Source: an uncultured delta proteobacterium
GTDB taxonomy: Bacteria > Myxococcota_A > Bradymonadia > REDH01
NCBI GenBank assembly: GCA_903873545.1
Contig: CAIQPA010000596.1
Coordinates: forward strand, 1-5,573
DNA: 5,573 nt
Reading direction: 5' to 3'
The position numbers and the translations under genes were made by a program. Below the pieces are notes generated by a model that was not told where the DNA came from, did not search any database, and saw only the letters and a program-made list of their open reading frames with translations. Positions 1-5,573 of the stretch are shown piece after piece; position 1 is the first letter of the stretch; the number at the start of each line of letters is the position of its first letter.

Positions 1-559
1 CTGCGCTGGCGAGGACATGCACGCCGTGCTCTTCCATCTCGCCCCAGAGCGCCTCTGCGAGCGTGGTGTTGAAGGCCTTGCTGGCGGAGTAGGCGGCGAG
101 GAAGGGGGAGCCCTGGAAGCCCGAAAGGGAGGACATGAGGATGAGGGCGCCGCGCTTGCGCTCGACCATCTGCGGGAGCAGCGCGTGGGCGAAGAGGAGG
201 GGGCCCTGGACGTTGACGGCCGCGACCTTGAGGGGCTCCGTGACGGGCCGGCTCAGGAAGGGGGCCATATAGGAGTAGGCGGCGTTAAAGACGGCGACGC
301 CAAGCTCGCGGCCTTCGAGTTCGGCGAGGAGCTTGGCAACGAAGTCTGCATTGCCGAGGTCGAGCGAGAGGGTGCGGACCTCGACGCCGGTCTTGCGGAG
401 CCGGTCGGCCTCGGCCTCGAGCACCTCGGCGCGGCGGGCGATGAGGATGAGGTTGTGTCCACGCCTGGCCAGTGCCTGCGCGAAGGCGGCGCCGAGTCCT
501 TCTGAGGCGCCGGCGACGACGGCCCAGCGTCCGTAGGTTTCGACGGAGGACTTGCTCAT
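1..559 (-). CDS. Short-chain dehydrogenase/reductase (SDR), N-terminal part, 3' end outside window
   Basis: This is a classical SDR, an NAD(P)-dependent cytoplasmic oxidoreductase; the substrate cannot be read from sequence. Seen: 186 complete codons from ATG (559-557) to the window edge. They include the Rossmann nucleotide motif GASEGLG (residues 17-23), Asp67 in a LDL strand, NAA (92-94) where most members have NAG, Asn116, Ser144, and the YSASK active site (Tyr157, Lys161). Asn-Ser-Tyr-Lys is the complete classical catalytic tetrad. Classical SDRs are usually about 250-280 residues, so roughly the last quarter is missing. No better in-frame start is seen upstream, and no clear Shine-Dalgarno precedes the ATG. 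It is transcribed divergently from the glucan operon and has no evident link to it. Its codons end mostly in C, unlike the G-ending codons of the plus-strand genes (see findings). Confidence 0.93.
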   Translation of the reverse strand, partial: MSKSSVETYGRWAVVAGASEGLGAAFAQALARRGHNLILIARRAEVLEAEADRLRKTGVEVRTLSLDLGNADFVAKLLAELEGRELGVAVFNAAYSYMAPFLSRPVTEPLKVAAVNVQGPLLFAHALLPQMVERKRGALILMSSLSGFQGSPFLAAYSASKAFNTTLAEALWGEMEEHGVHVLASA

Positions 560-865
560 GGAGATGCCGAAATGTGCGAGGTCGCACCAGTGCGCCGGAG
601 AGGCGAATAGGCTGCTGCTGCTGCGGTTGCAAGCGCGCTGGAGGTCGAGGGCGCGCGGTCAGGGTTGTGGCGCGCTGGGGCTGCGGGCGCGTGTGGAATC
701 GGGGCGATCGCAGCGGCGGGGTGGCGTGGGCGGTGGCGGCGGTTTGGCAGAAAGAGCGAGGATCTTTCGACCGCGTCAAACTGGGCATGGAGCCTGTGTG
801 CGAAACTGGATTCTCGCGTTGGGTGTTTGACTTGGGTGATGACGCGGCGCGATGCAGGCGGTTCC

Positions 866-894
866 TTGTCTCTCCGAACGAAGTGTCTTAGGCT
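866..894 (+). promoter_or_regulatory. Possible sigma70-type promoter for the glucan operon
   Basis: A TTGTCT hexamer (866-871) is followed after 17 bases by TAGGCT (889-894). The -35 matches the TTGACA consensus at four of six positions. The -10 matches TATAAT at three, including the important first, second and last positions. Transcription would start near 900-902, giving a short leader before the ATG at 924. The -10 overlaps the left arm of the 888-913 inverted repeat, the usual arrangement for a repressed promoter. The match is weak and was found by eye; other placements are possible, for example TTGACT at 827-832, which has a poorer -10 partner. Confidence 0.25.
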
Positions 895-913
895 TTCTTT
901 GGACTCCGCCTAA
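888..913. promoter_or_regulatory. 26-bp inverted repeat, candidate ROK-regulator operator
   Basis: Perfect 6-bp arms TTAGGC (888-893) and GCCTAA (908-913) flank a 14-base centre. The repeat sits 10 bases upstream of the first start codon, overlaps a possible -10 box, and its right arm touches the ribosome-binding site. Well-studied ROK repressors of the XylR type bind operators of about 25 bp with TTAG at one end and CTAA at the other, and this element has the same outline. That makes it a plausible autoregulatory site for the ROK regulator encoded by the second gene. The central bases are not symmetric, and a 6-bp inverted repeat can occur by chance, so support is modest. Confidence 0.35.
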
Positions 914-916
914 AGG
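912..916 (+). promoter_or_regulatory. Ribosome-binding site that decides the lipoprotein start
   Basis: AAAGG lies 7 bases before the ATG at 924. An in-frame ATG at 852 would add 24 residues with no signal-peptide character, and the lipoprotein signal begins exactly at 924, so 924 is preferred. Confidence 0.6.
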
Positions 917-923
917 TCGAACG

Positions 924-1796
924 ATGCAACGCCGACTCCTTCTTGTTTCTGCGCTCCTTCTCGCAGCCTGTGCCCGCGAGGCAGGTGATACTGCTCCCTG
1001 CGCTGCCGGCACGATTCGGTCGGGGCTCGATTGTCTGCCCGACCCGAACGACACGGGGGCGGCCGATACGACGGCCGACGGCGGCGACGACACCGCGACG
1101 GCCGATACGGAGCCTGCGGACACGGCAGCCGACACGGAGCCAGCCGACACGACGGCCGACACGGAGCCTGCCGACACGACGGCCGACACGGAGCCTGCGG
1201 ATACTGCCCCGGACACCGAGCCGGCCGACACAACAGCCGACACGACGGTCGACACGGAGCCGGTCGACACGACGGTCGACACAGGGGTTGCGACGCGCCC
1301 GACCACGTTGCCCTTCGCGGTGGATAGTTTCTGGGTGCCGAGCGGCTTCATGGGCGACGGCGAGACACCGGGCGGCATCGCGGTGACCGAGGATGCCTGC
1401 AACGGGGCGCGGGCCGGCGAGGGGCAGGGCGCCTGCCGGCAGTTCACCTGGCGGCCTGGCCGCGTGGGCTGGGCGGGTGTCTTCTGGCAGTACCCCGAGG
1501 CGAACTGGGGCACGCTGCCCGGTCTGGCGATTCCGGCGGGCGCGACCGAGGTAACGCTCTGGGCCTGGGGCGCCGCGGGCGGCGAAGAGGTGAAGTTCCT
1601 CGCGGGCATCGGCGGCGCGGCGGCGGACGGATTTGCGTCTGAGTCTGCGGTCTTCACCCTCACCACGACGCCGACGCAGTACCGTGTTGCGCTGCCGACG
1701 GCGACGCTGCCGAGCGAGCTGGTGGGTGCCTTTGGTTGGGTGAGCGGCGACACGGGCGGTGCGAGCTTCTTTGTGGACGACATCCAATGGCGGTGA
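924..1796 (+). CDS. Lipoprotein with Asp-Thr-Glu-Pro repeat linker and carbohydrate-binding-like C-terminal domain
   Basis: Predicted 290-residue exported lipoprotein of no named family I can recall. Seen: a basic start (MQRR), a Leu/Ala-rich core and lipobox LAAC with lipidated Cys16; a short Cys-containing segment (Cys26, Cys37, possibly a disulfide); an acidic linker at about residues 41-126 with five 9-residue units of type ADTEPADTT (60-104) plus degenerate copies; and a globular part at about 128-290. The globular part has Cys159/Cys171, an aromatic-rich stretch (Trp183, Trp188, Tyr190, Trp195, Trp213, Trp215) and the ending FFVDDIQW. That ending and the exposed-aromatic pattern resemble galactose-binding-like beta-sandwich CBMs. 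Inference: a surface glucan-binding protein held away from the membrane by the linker. It heads the operon 4 bases before the ROK gene. A purely structural or unrelated ligand-binding role remains possible. Confidence 0.85.
   Translation: MQRRLLLVSALLLAACAREAGDTAPCAAGTIRSGLDCLPDPNDTGAADTTADGGDDTATADTEPADTAADTEPADTTADTEPADTTADTEPADTAPDTEPADTTADTTVDTEPVDTTVDTGVATRPTTLPFAVDSFWVPSGFMGDGETPGGIAVTEDACNGARAGEGQGACRQFTWRPGRVGWAGVFWQYPEANWGTLPGLAIPAGATEVTLWAWGAAGGEEVKFLAGIGGAAADGFASESAVFTLTTTPTQYRVALPTATLPSELVGAFGWVSGDTGGASFFVDDIQWR
1101..1235 (+). repeat. Five tandem 27-bp coding repeats (Asp-Thr-Glu-Pro linker)
   Basis: Five consecutive 27-bp units start at 1101, 1128, 1155, 1182 and 1209, each encoding one nine-residue ADTEPADTT-like unit. 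Units 2 and 3 differ at only one base; units 4 and 5 have drifted, with Pro replacing Ala at the start of unit 5. Shorter degenerate copies continue to about 1281 (DTTVDTEPVDTTVDT). The repeat keeps the reading frame, so gain or loss of a unit would change linker length without breaking the protein. Confidence 0.95.
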
Positions 1797-1800
1797 CGCT

Positions 1801-3012
1801 GTGACAGTACGGCGGCGTGATAAGGTCGACATCGTCGGGATGCGGGCGAGCAACGAGGCGATGCTCCTGCGGCGGATCTGGCAGGCGGAGCTCGTCTCGC
1901 GTGCGGAGCTGGCCCGTGAGACGGGGCTGAGCGCCTCGACGGTGTCGTCGATTGTGGGCCGGTTTGCGGAGGATGGGCTGGTGCGGCTGCAGGAGGCGGG
2001 GCCCTCGCGCGGCGGCCGGCCGCCGGTGATGGTGGCCTTCGCGGACGACGCCTACTGCATTGTGGGCGTGGAGATGGGAGCGACCCATGTGACGGTGGCG
2101 GTAACCGACCTGCGAGGCCGGATTCTGGCAGAGGAGTACACGCCGTTTGCCACGCGTGAGCAGCCCGAGGAGACGCTTGCGCTGCTGGTGCGGTCGGTGC
2201 GGAGCTGCCGGTCGCGGGCGGGTGCTCCGGGCCTTCGCTGTCTGGGCGTGGGCGTTGCGGTGCCGAGCCCGCTCGATGTGCGCCGTCCTGGGGAGCTGTC
2301 TGCGCTGATTCTGCCGGCCTGGCGGGGCATCAACCTGGCGGAGCGGCTGGTCGTGGCGCTCGGGTTGCCCGTGGTGCTGGAGAACGACGCGAATGCGGGT
2401 GCGCTTGCGGAGCGGTGGTTCGGTATCGGCGGCGACGACTTCACCTTCATCAAGGTGGGTACGGGCATTGGCGCGGGCCATGTGATTTCGGGCTCCCTCT
2501 ACCGCGGCGCGACAGGCATCGCGGGCGAGATGGGCCACCTAGCAATCGACCCTGCGGGGCCGCCCTGCTCGTGCGGCAACCGGGGCTGTCTGCATGTGCT
2601 CGCCGGTACGCCGGCGCTGCTGCAGCTTGCAGCCGCAGTGCCGGGGCTGGAGCATCCTCCGACGAGCGCGCTGGAGATTGTGGCGGCCTGCAATGCGGGG
2701 GAGCCATGGGCGGTGGAGATCGTCGCGAAGCTTGGCGGCTGGCTGGGCGTCGGCATCGCCGGTCTGGTGAACCTGCTGAATCCGTCTCACATCGTGCTGG
2801 GCGGCGAGATTGTGCAGGCGGGCGAGGCGCTGCTGGCGCCGCTGCGGGCCTCGGCGAGTGCGCGGTCGCTGCTCTTCTCGGCGTCGCATGTGGAGATTCG
2901 GGCGACGTCGCTCGGGCCGGCCGCGACCGCCATCGGTGCGGGCGCGCTGATGCTCGACCGGGCGCTCGACGACCTCTCCTTCTTTGTTTCGACGACGCAG
3001 GAGGTTGCATGA
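1801..3012 (+). CDS. ROK-family transcriptional regulator (NagC/XylR/Mlc type)
   Basis: A cytoplasmic sugar-responsive DNA-binding regulator, 403 residues from GTG 1801. Seen: a winged helix-turn-helix at about residues 33-61 (SRAELARETGLSASTV), a GGRPP hinge (71-75), then a ROK/actin-like ATPase fold. The fold has EMGAT (91-95) at the usual DxGxT phosphate loop, ENDAN (194-198), the glycine-rich ROK signature GTGIGAG (220-226), GEMGH (242-246) and CSCGNRGC (256-263). His246 with Cys256, Cys258 and Cys263 forms the structural zinc site of the family. His265 replaces the sugar-contacting Glu that usually follows the third Cys and Leu. GTG 1801 is favoured: it lies 4 bases after the previous stop with GGCGG 7 bases upstream. 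ATG 1840 lacks a well-spaced site, and ATG 1759 would overlap the lipoprotein gene. Probable role: control of this operon in response to a beta-glucan breakdown product. Confidence 0.93.
   Translation: MTVRRRDKVDIVGMRASNEAMLLRRIWQAELVSRAELARETGLSASTVSSIVGRFAEDGLVRLQEAGPSRGGRPPVMVAFADDAYCIVGVEMGATHVTVAVTDLRGRILAEEYTPFATREQPEETLALLVRSVRSCRSRAGAPGLRCLGVGVAVPSPLDVRRPGELSALILPAWRGINLAERLVVALGLPVVLENDANAGALAERWFGIGGDDFTFIKVGTGIGAGHVISGSLYRGATGIAGEMGHLAIDPAGPPCSCGNRGCLHVLAGTPALLQLAAAVPGLEHPPTSALEIVAACNAGEPWAVEIVAKLGGWLGVGIAGLVNLLNPSHIVLGGEIVQAGEALLAPLRASASARSLLFSASHVEIRATSLGPAATAIGAGALMLDRALDDLSFFVSTTQEVA
2999..3004 (+). promoter_or_regulatory. Strong ribosome-binding site for the GH16 gene
   Basis: A perfect AGGAGG lies 4 bases before the ATG at 3009, inside the end of the ROK gene. 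It fixes the start of the glucanase, whose frame is open far upstream (to 2415) inside the ROK gene. Confidence 0.8.
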
Positions 3013-3839
3013 GGCGCGTAGCGGTGTTGTTGATGCTGGCTGCACTCGGGTGCGGCGGAGAGGATGCTGGGCCAGTGGCGGATGCTGGCGCGGGCTCAGG
3101 CGCAAACGGCTGGCAGCTGGTCTGGTCGGATGAGTTCGAGGGCTCTGCCGGCGCGCCGCCCGACCCCCGCTTCTGGACGCCTGAGGTGGGCGGCGACGGC
3201 TGGGGCAACGAGCAGCTCGAGTTCAATACCGACCGTCGCGAGAATGCAGCGCTGGACGGTTCCGGCCACCTCGTCATCACCGCCCGCCGAGAGCTCTACC
3301 AGGGCGCAAGCTACACCTCGGCGCGGCTCATCACGCGTGGGCTTGTGGAGGTGTCGCAGGGCAGGGTGGAGGCACGGCTGAAGATGCCTGTCGGCTCGGG
3401 CATGTGGCCGGCCTTCTGGATGCTGGGCGCCAGCTTTCCGGAGACGAGCTGGCCGGCCTGCGGTGAAATCGACGTCGTGGAGTATCGGGGGCAGGAGCCT
3501 GGGATTGCCAACGCGGCGCTCCATGGGCCGGGCTACTCGGGCGGTCAGGCGATCGACGATTCGACAGCGGTGGCCGGAGGCGGTCTGAACCGCGACTTCC
3601 ACATCTTCGCAGTGGAGTGGTCGGCCGATGAGATTGTCTGGCTCGTCGATGAGTACCCCTACCATCGGGTGACGCGCGAGACGCTGCCGCCGCTGACCAC
3701 ATGGGTCTTCGACCAGCCCTTCTTCCTGCTGCTGAACCTCGCCGTGGGTGGCAGCTACGTGGGGCCTGTGGGTGCCGACACGGTCTTCCCGCAGGCCTTC
3801 GTTGCTGACTACGTGCGGGCCTACGAGGTTGCTCCATGA
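3009..3839 (+). CDS. GH16 endo-beta-1,3-glucanase (laminarinase-type) lipoprotein
   Basis: A retaining glycoside hydrolase that cuts internal beta-1,3 (or mixed 1,3-1,4) glucan bonds outside the cytoplasm. Seen: 276 residues; signal peptide MRRVAVLLMLAALGC with lipidated Cys15; a short Gly/Ala/Asp linker to about residue 34; then one jelly-roll catalytic domain (about 35-275). It carries WSDEFEG (39-45), GWGNEQLEF (64-72), WPAFWMLG (133-140), the active site GEIDVVEY (152-159), HGPGYSG (172-178) and LLLNLAVGG (240-248). In the family, ExDxxE supplies nucleophile Glu153, helper Asp155 and acid/base Glu158; all are present. The bulged VV form and HGPGYSG are typical of laminarinases rather than lichenases or agarases. 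No accessory CBM is fused. The start overlaps the ROK stop by four bases (ATGA). Substrate is inferred from motifs and context. Confidence 0.95.
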   Translation: MRRVAVLLMLAALGCGGEDAGPVADAGAGSGANGWQLVWSDEFEGSAGAPPDPRFWTPEVGGDGWGNEQLEFNTDRRENAALDGSGHLVITARRELYQGASYTSARLITRGLVEVSQGRVEARLKMPVGSGMWPAFWMLGASFPETSWPACGEIDVVEYRGQEPGIANAALHGPGYSGGQAIDDSTAVAGGGLNRDFHIFAVEWSADEIVWLVDEYPYHRVTRETLPPLTTWVFDQPFFLLLNLAVGGSYVGPVGADTVFPQAFVADYVRAYEVAP

Positions 3840-5488
3840 GGATGCTGCGGGCCATCGTCGCGACCTGCGCGCTGCTGCTTTGGAGCGGCTGCGTGACGGG
3901 CGAAGGCATGGCGCCGCGCGGCGTGCTCTCTGTCTCGGTGGAGCAGCAGAGCACCTGGATTCGGGCCTTCAATCCGCTTGCGCCGGGCGAGGCGCGCTGG
4001 CCGACGCGGGCCGGCATCTACGAGCCGCTCATGGTCCACAACGCGGTGAAGGGGGCCTGGGTTCCCTGGCTCGCGACGGGGTATCGGTGGAGCGATGATT
4101 TGCTGACGCTCACCTTTGACATCCGCCAAGGGGTGACGTGGTCGGACGGTCGTCCGATGACGGCGGCCGATGTGGCCTACACCTTCGCGCTGCTGAAGCG
4201 GTTCCCCGCGCTGGACGGTGGCGGGCTCTGGAGCTTTCTGTCCTCGGTCTCGGCGCCCAACGCCACGACGGTGGAGCTCCGTCTGAGCCGGGTCTACGTG
4301 CCGAGCTTGGCGCTGATTGCCTCGGTGCCGGTGGTGCCGGAGCATGTCTGGTCGAAGGTGGCAGACCCAGTGACCTTCACCAATCCCGACCCTGTCGCGA
4401 CGGGCCCCTTCACGGTGGTCCGCTCCTTCTCGAACCAGATGTATGAGCTGGGGCGGAACCCTAACTACTGGCAGGCCGGCAAGCCCAAGGTGGAGGCGCT
4501 CCGCTTCCTTGCCTATCCGAGCAACGATCAGGCCAACCTGGCGCTGGTGGAGGGGAGCGTGGACTGGGCGGGGAACTTCGTGCCGGCCATCGACCGGACC
4601 TTCGTGTCGCGCGATCCGGCGCACAACGGCTACTGGTTTCCGCTGATGGGGAGCACGGTCTTTCTCTATGCGAACACGACGCGGAAGCCCTTTGACGATG
4701 TGCGGGTGCGGCGGGCGCTGAGCCTGTCGATCGACCGGGCGAAGGTGGCCGACCTGGCGATGTATGGGACGACGGTGCCGAGCGGTCCGACGGGGCTGAG
4801 CGATGGGTATGCGGCCTGGCGGACGGAGCTGGGGCCGGCAGAGAACTGGACCCGCATTGATGTGGCGGAGGCCAATCGGCTGCTGGACGAGGCGGGGCTT
4901 AAGCGTGGTTCCGACGGGATGCGGCGCGATGCGAAGGGGGCGCCGCTGACCTTCGAGATTGGCGTGGTGGCGGGCTGGTCGGACTGGGTGCGGGCGGCGC
5001 AGCTGATTGCGCGCGGGCTGCAGGAGGTTGGCGTGGAGGCGAAGGTGCGGCCGTCGGAGTTCAGCGCCTGGTTCTCGTCGCTGCAGCGGGGTGAGTTTGA
5101 CCTCGCGGTGAGCTGGTCGACGGACGGGCCGACGCCCTACGCCTTTTACCGCTGGTTGATGTCGCCGGCGACGGTGCTGCCGGTGGGCGAGGTTTCGCCG
5201 GGGAACTGGCACCGGTTTGGCGATGTGGCGTCGGGAAAGCTGCTGGAGCAGTTTGAGCAGACGGCGGACGAGGCGCAGCAGCGGTCGATTGTGGAGGCGT
5301 TGGAGCACCGGTTTGCGGCGACGCTGCCGGCGATTCCGCTCTTTCCCGGGCCGCAGTGGGCGGCCTTCACGACGCGCCGGTTCACGGGGTTTCCGACGAA
5401 GGAGAACCCCTACGCATCGCCGTCGCCGAACGCGGGCGGTGCCTCGCTCTTGGTGCTGACGGAGCTTCAGCCGGTGGAGGCGCCATGA
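3836..5488 (+). CDS. Family 5 ABC-transporter solute-binding lipoprotein, probably for beta-gluco-oligosaccharides
   Basis: An extracytoplasmic binding protein of the peptide/oligosaccharide (SBP_bac_5, Dpp/Opp) class, 550 residues, close to family length. Seen: signal peptide with Cys19 in SGC; the family signature in LTFDIRQGVTWSDGRPMTAA (residues 91-110) continuing through DVAYTF; ATGPF (188-192); and RKPFDDVRVRRALSLSIDR (283-301). The C-terminal FPTKENPYA (519-527) closely resembles the end of cellobiose/laminari-oligosaccharide binders of this class (as I recall it) rather than dipeptide binders. The start overlaps the glucanase stop (ATGA) with GAGG 7 bases upstream; ATG 3842 is a possible second start. 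A permease follows directly. Inference: it captures oligosaccharides released by the GH16 enzyme. Peptide binding cannot be excluded from sequence alone. Confidence 0.93.
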   Translation: MRMLRAIVATCALLLWSGCVTGEGMAPRGVLSVSVEQQSTWIRAFNPLAPGEARWPTRAGIYEPLMVHNAVKGAWVPWLATGYRWSDDLLTLTFDIRQGVTWSDGRPMTAADVAYTFALLKRFPALDGGGLWSFLSSVSAPNATTVELRLSRVYVPSLALIASVPVVPEHVWSKVADPVTFTNPDPVATGPFTVVRSFSNQMYELGRNPNYWQAGKPKVEALRFLAYPSNDQANLALVEGSVDWAGNFVPAIDRTFVSRDPAHNGYWFPLMGSTVFLYANTTRKPFDDVRVRRALSLSIDRAKVADLAMYGTTVPSGPTGLSDGYAAWRTELGPAENWTRIDVAEANRLLDEAGLKRGSDGMRRDAKGAPLTFEIGVVAGWSDWVRAAQLIARGLQEVGVEAKVRPSEFSAWFSSLQRGEFDLAVSWSTDGPTPYAFYRWLMSPATVLPVGEVSPGNWHRFGDVASGKLLEQFEQTADEAQQRSIVEALEHRFAATLPAIPLFPGPQWAAFTTRRFTGFPTKENPYASPSPNAGGASLLVLTELQPVEAP

Positions 5489-5573
5489 GGTATGCGCTCC
5501 GACGGCTCGGATTCTACCTGCTCGCGGCCTGCGTGGCGGTGGTGCTGAACTTTTTGATTCCGCGGCTCATGCC
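5485..5573 (+). CDS. DppB/OppB-like ABC transporter permease, N-terminal fragment
   Basis: Only 29 codons are inside the window. They start MRYALRRLGFYLLAACVAVV and continue through LNFLIPRLM. A basic start, one hydrophobic membrane helix and the N-F-x-I-P-R-x-M stretch match the beginning of the first permease of Dpp/Opp-type importers, where the family normally continues with Gly-Asp-Pro. The ATG overlaps the stop of the binding-protein gene (ATGA), with GGAGG at 5476-5480, 4 bases upstream. Position after a family 5 binding protein supports the call. By family precedent, a second permease and one or two ATPases should follow beyond the window. Confidence 0.85.
   Translation, partial: MRYALRRLGFYLLAACVAVVLNFLIPRLM

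Larger units (their letters stand above)
560..923. other. Divergent intergenic region, G-rich on the plus strand
   Basis: These 364 bases separate two divergent genes and should hold both promoters. No convincing gene is seen: the open frames crossing it encode Arg-rich low-complexity peptides typical of chance frames in GC-rich DNA. It contains a short run of CTG triplets (611-624), a tract of closely spaced GG and GGG runs (about 715-748), and an AT-richer last 100 bases leading to the first operon gene. No tRNA-like or terminator-like structure was recognised. A weak promoter and an inverted repeat near the right end are listed separately. No convincing promoter for the minus-strand dehydrogenase gene was found. 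Confidence 0.7.

Noticed and set aside
17..505. 162-codon plus-strand open frame
   Set aside because: It lies antisense to the SDR, which carries the complete cofactor and catalytic motifs on the minus strand.
704..711. GCGATCGC palindrome as a possible regulatory or repeated site
   Set aside because: A single 8-base palindrome in GC-rich DNA is expected by chance; I saw no second copy spaced to form a site.
552..913. Several overlapping small plus-strand open frames in the intergenic region
   Set aside because: They are Arg-rich in all three frames with no ribosome sites or conserved-looking motif, so they are taken as chance frames.
888..913. RNA hairpin hiding the ribosome-binding site or acting as an attenuator
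   Set aside because: The stem would be only 6 base pairs with a 14-base loop and covers only the edge of AAAGG, with no U-run; a DNA operator is the better reading.
776..1853. Two long minus-strand open frames opposite the lipoprotein gene
   Set aside because: Their Ser/Val or Arg repeats are simply the 27-bp repeat read backwards; the plus strand has the signal peptide, lipobox and ribosome site.
2415..3008. Upstream extension of the GH16 frame, suggesting a longer or fused protein
   Set aside because: The extension is a low-complexity Gly/Ala/Arg reading of the ROK gene in another frame; AGGAGG and a lipoprotein signal mark the start at 3009.
3821..5308. 495-codon minus-strand open frame opposite the binding-protein gene
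   Set aside because: Translation is Arg/His/Pro-rich low complexity with no family motif; it is the antisense shadow of a firmly identified gene in GC-rich DNA.

Overview
The window is a strongly GC-rich, densely coding stretch of a bacterial chromosome. Three things point to a Myxococcota or other deltaproteobacterial-type Gram-negative host: lipoproteins with long Asp/Thr-rich low-complexity linkers, a lipoprotein that starts its mature part with Cys-Gly-Gly and Ala/Asp/Gly-rich sequence, and tightly overlapping genes. This assignment is inference; no rRNA or other phylogenetic marker is present.

Layout. On the minus strand, the first 559 bases hold the N-terminal 186 codons of a classical short-chain dehydrogenase/reductase whose 3' end lies outside the window. 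A 364-base G-rich intergenic region separates it from a divergent plus-strand gene set that fills the rest of the window. In order, this set holds: (1) a lipoprotein with a five-unit Asp-Thr-Glu-Pro repeat linker and a C-terminal beta-sandwich, carbohydrate-binding-like domain; (2) a ROK-family transcriptional regulator; (3) a family GH16 endo-beta-1,3-glucanase (laminarinase-type) lipoprotein; (4) a family 5 (Dpp/Opp-type) ABC-transporter solute-binding lipoprotein; (5) the first 29 codons of a DppB/OppB-like permease. The last three junctions are 4-base ATGA overlaps and the first gap is 4 bases, so the set looks like one translationally coupled operon.

Together the genes read as a beta-1,3-glucan (laminarin, curdlan or fungal-wall glucan) capture, cleavage, uptake and sensing system. 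The repeat-linker lipoprotein would hold glucan at the cell surface, the GH16 enzyme would cut it, the family 5 binding protein with its permeases would import oligosaccharides, and the ROK protein would sense a product and control the operon. A 26-bp inverted repeat (TTAGGC, 14 bases, GCCTAA) just upstream of the first gene is a candidate operator. The least described component is the first lipoprotein. The family calls for SDR, ROK, GH16 and the binding protein are firm. The pathway assignment, operator and promoter are inferences.
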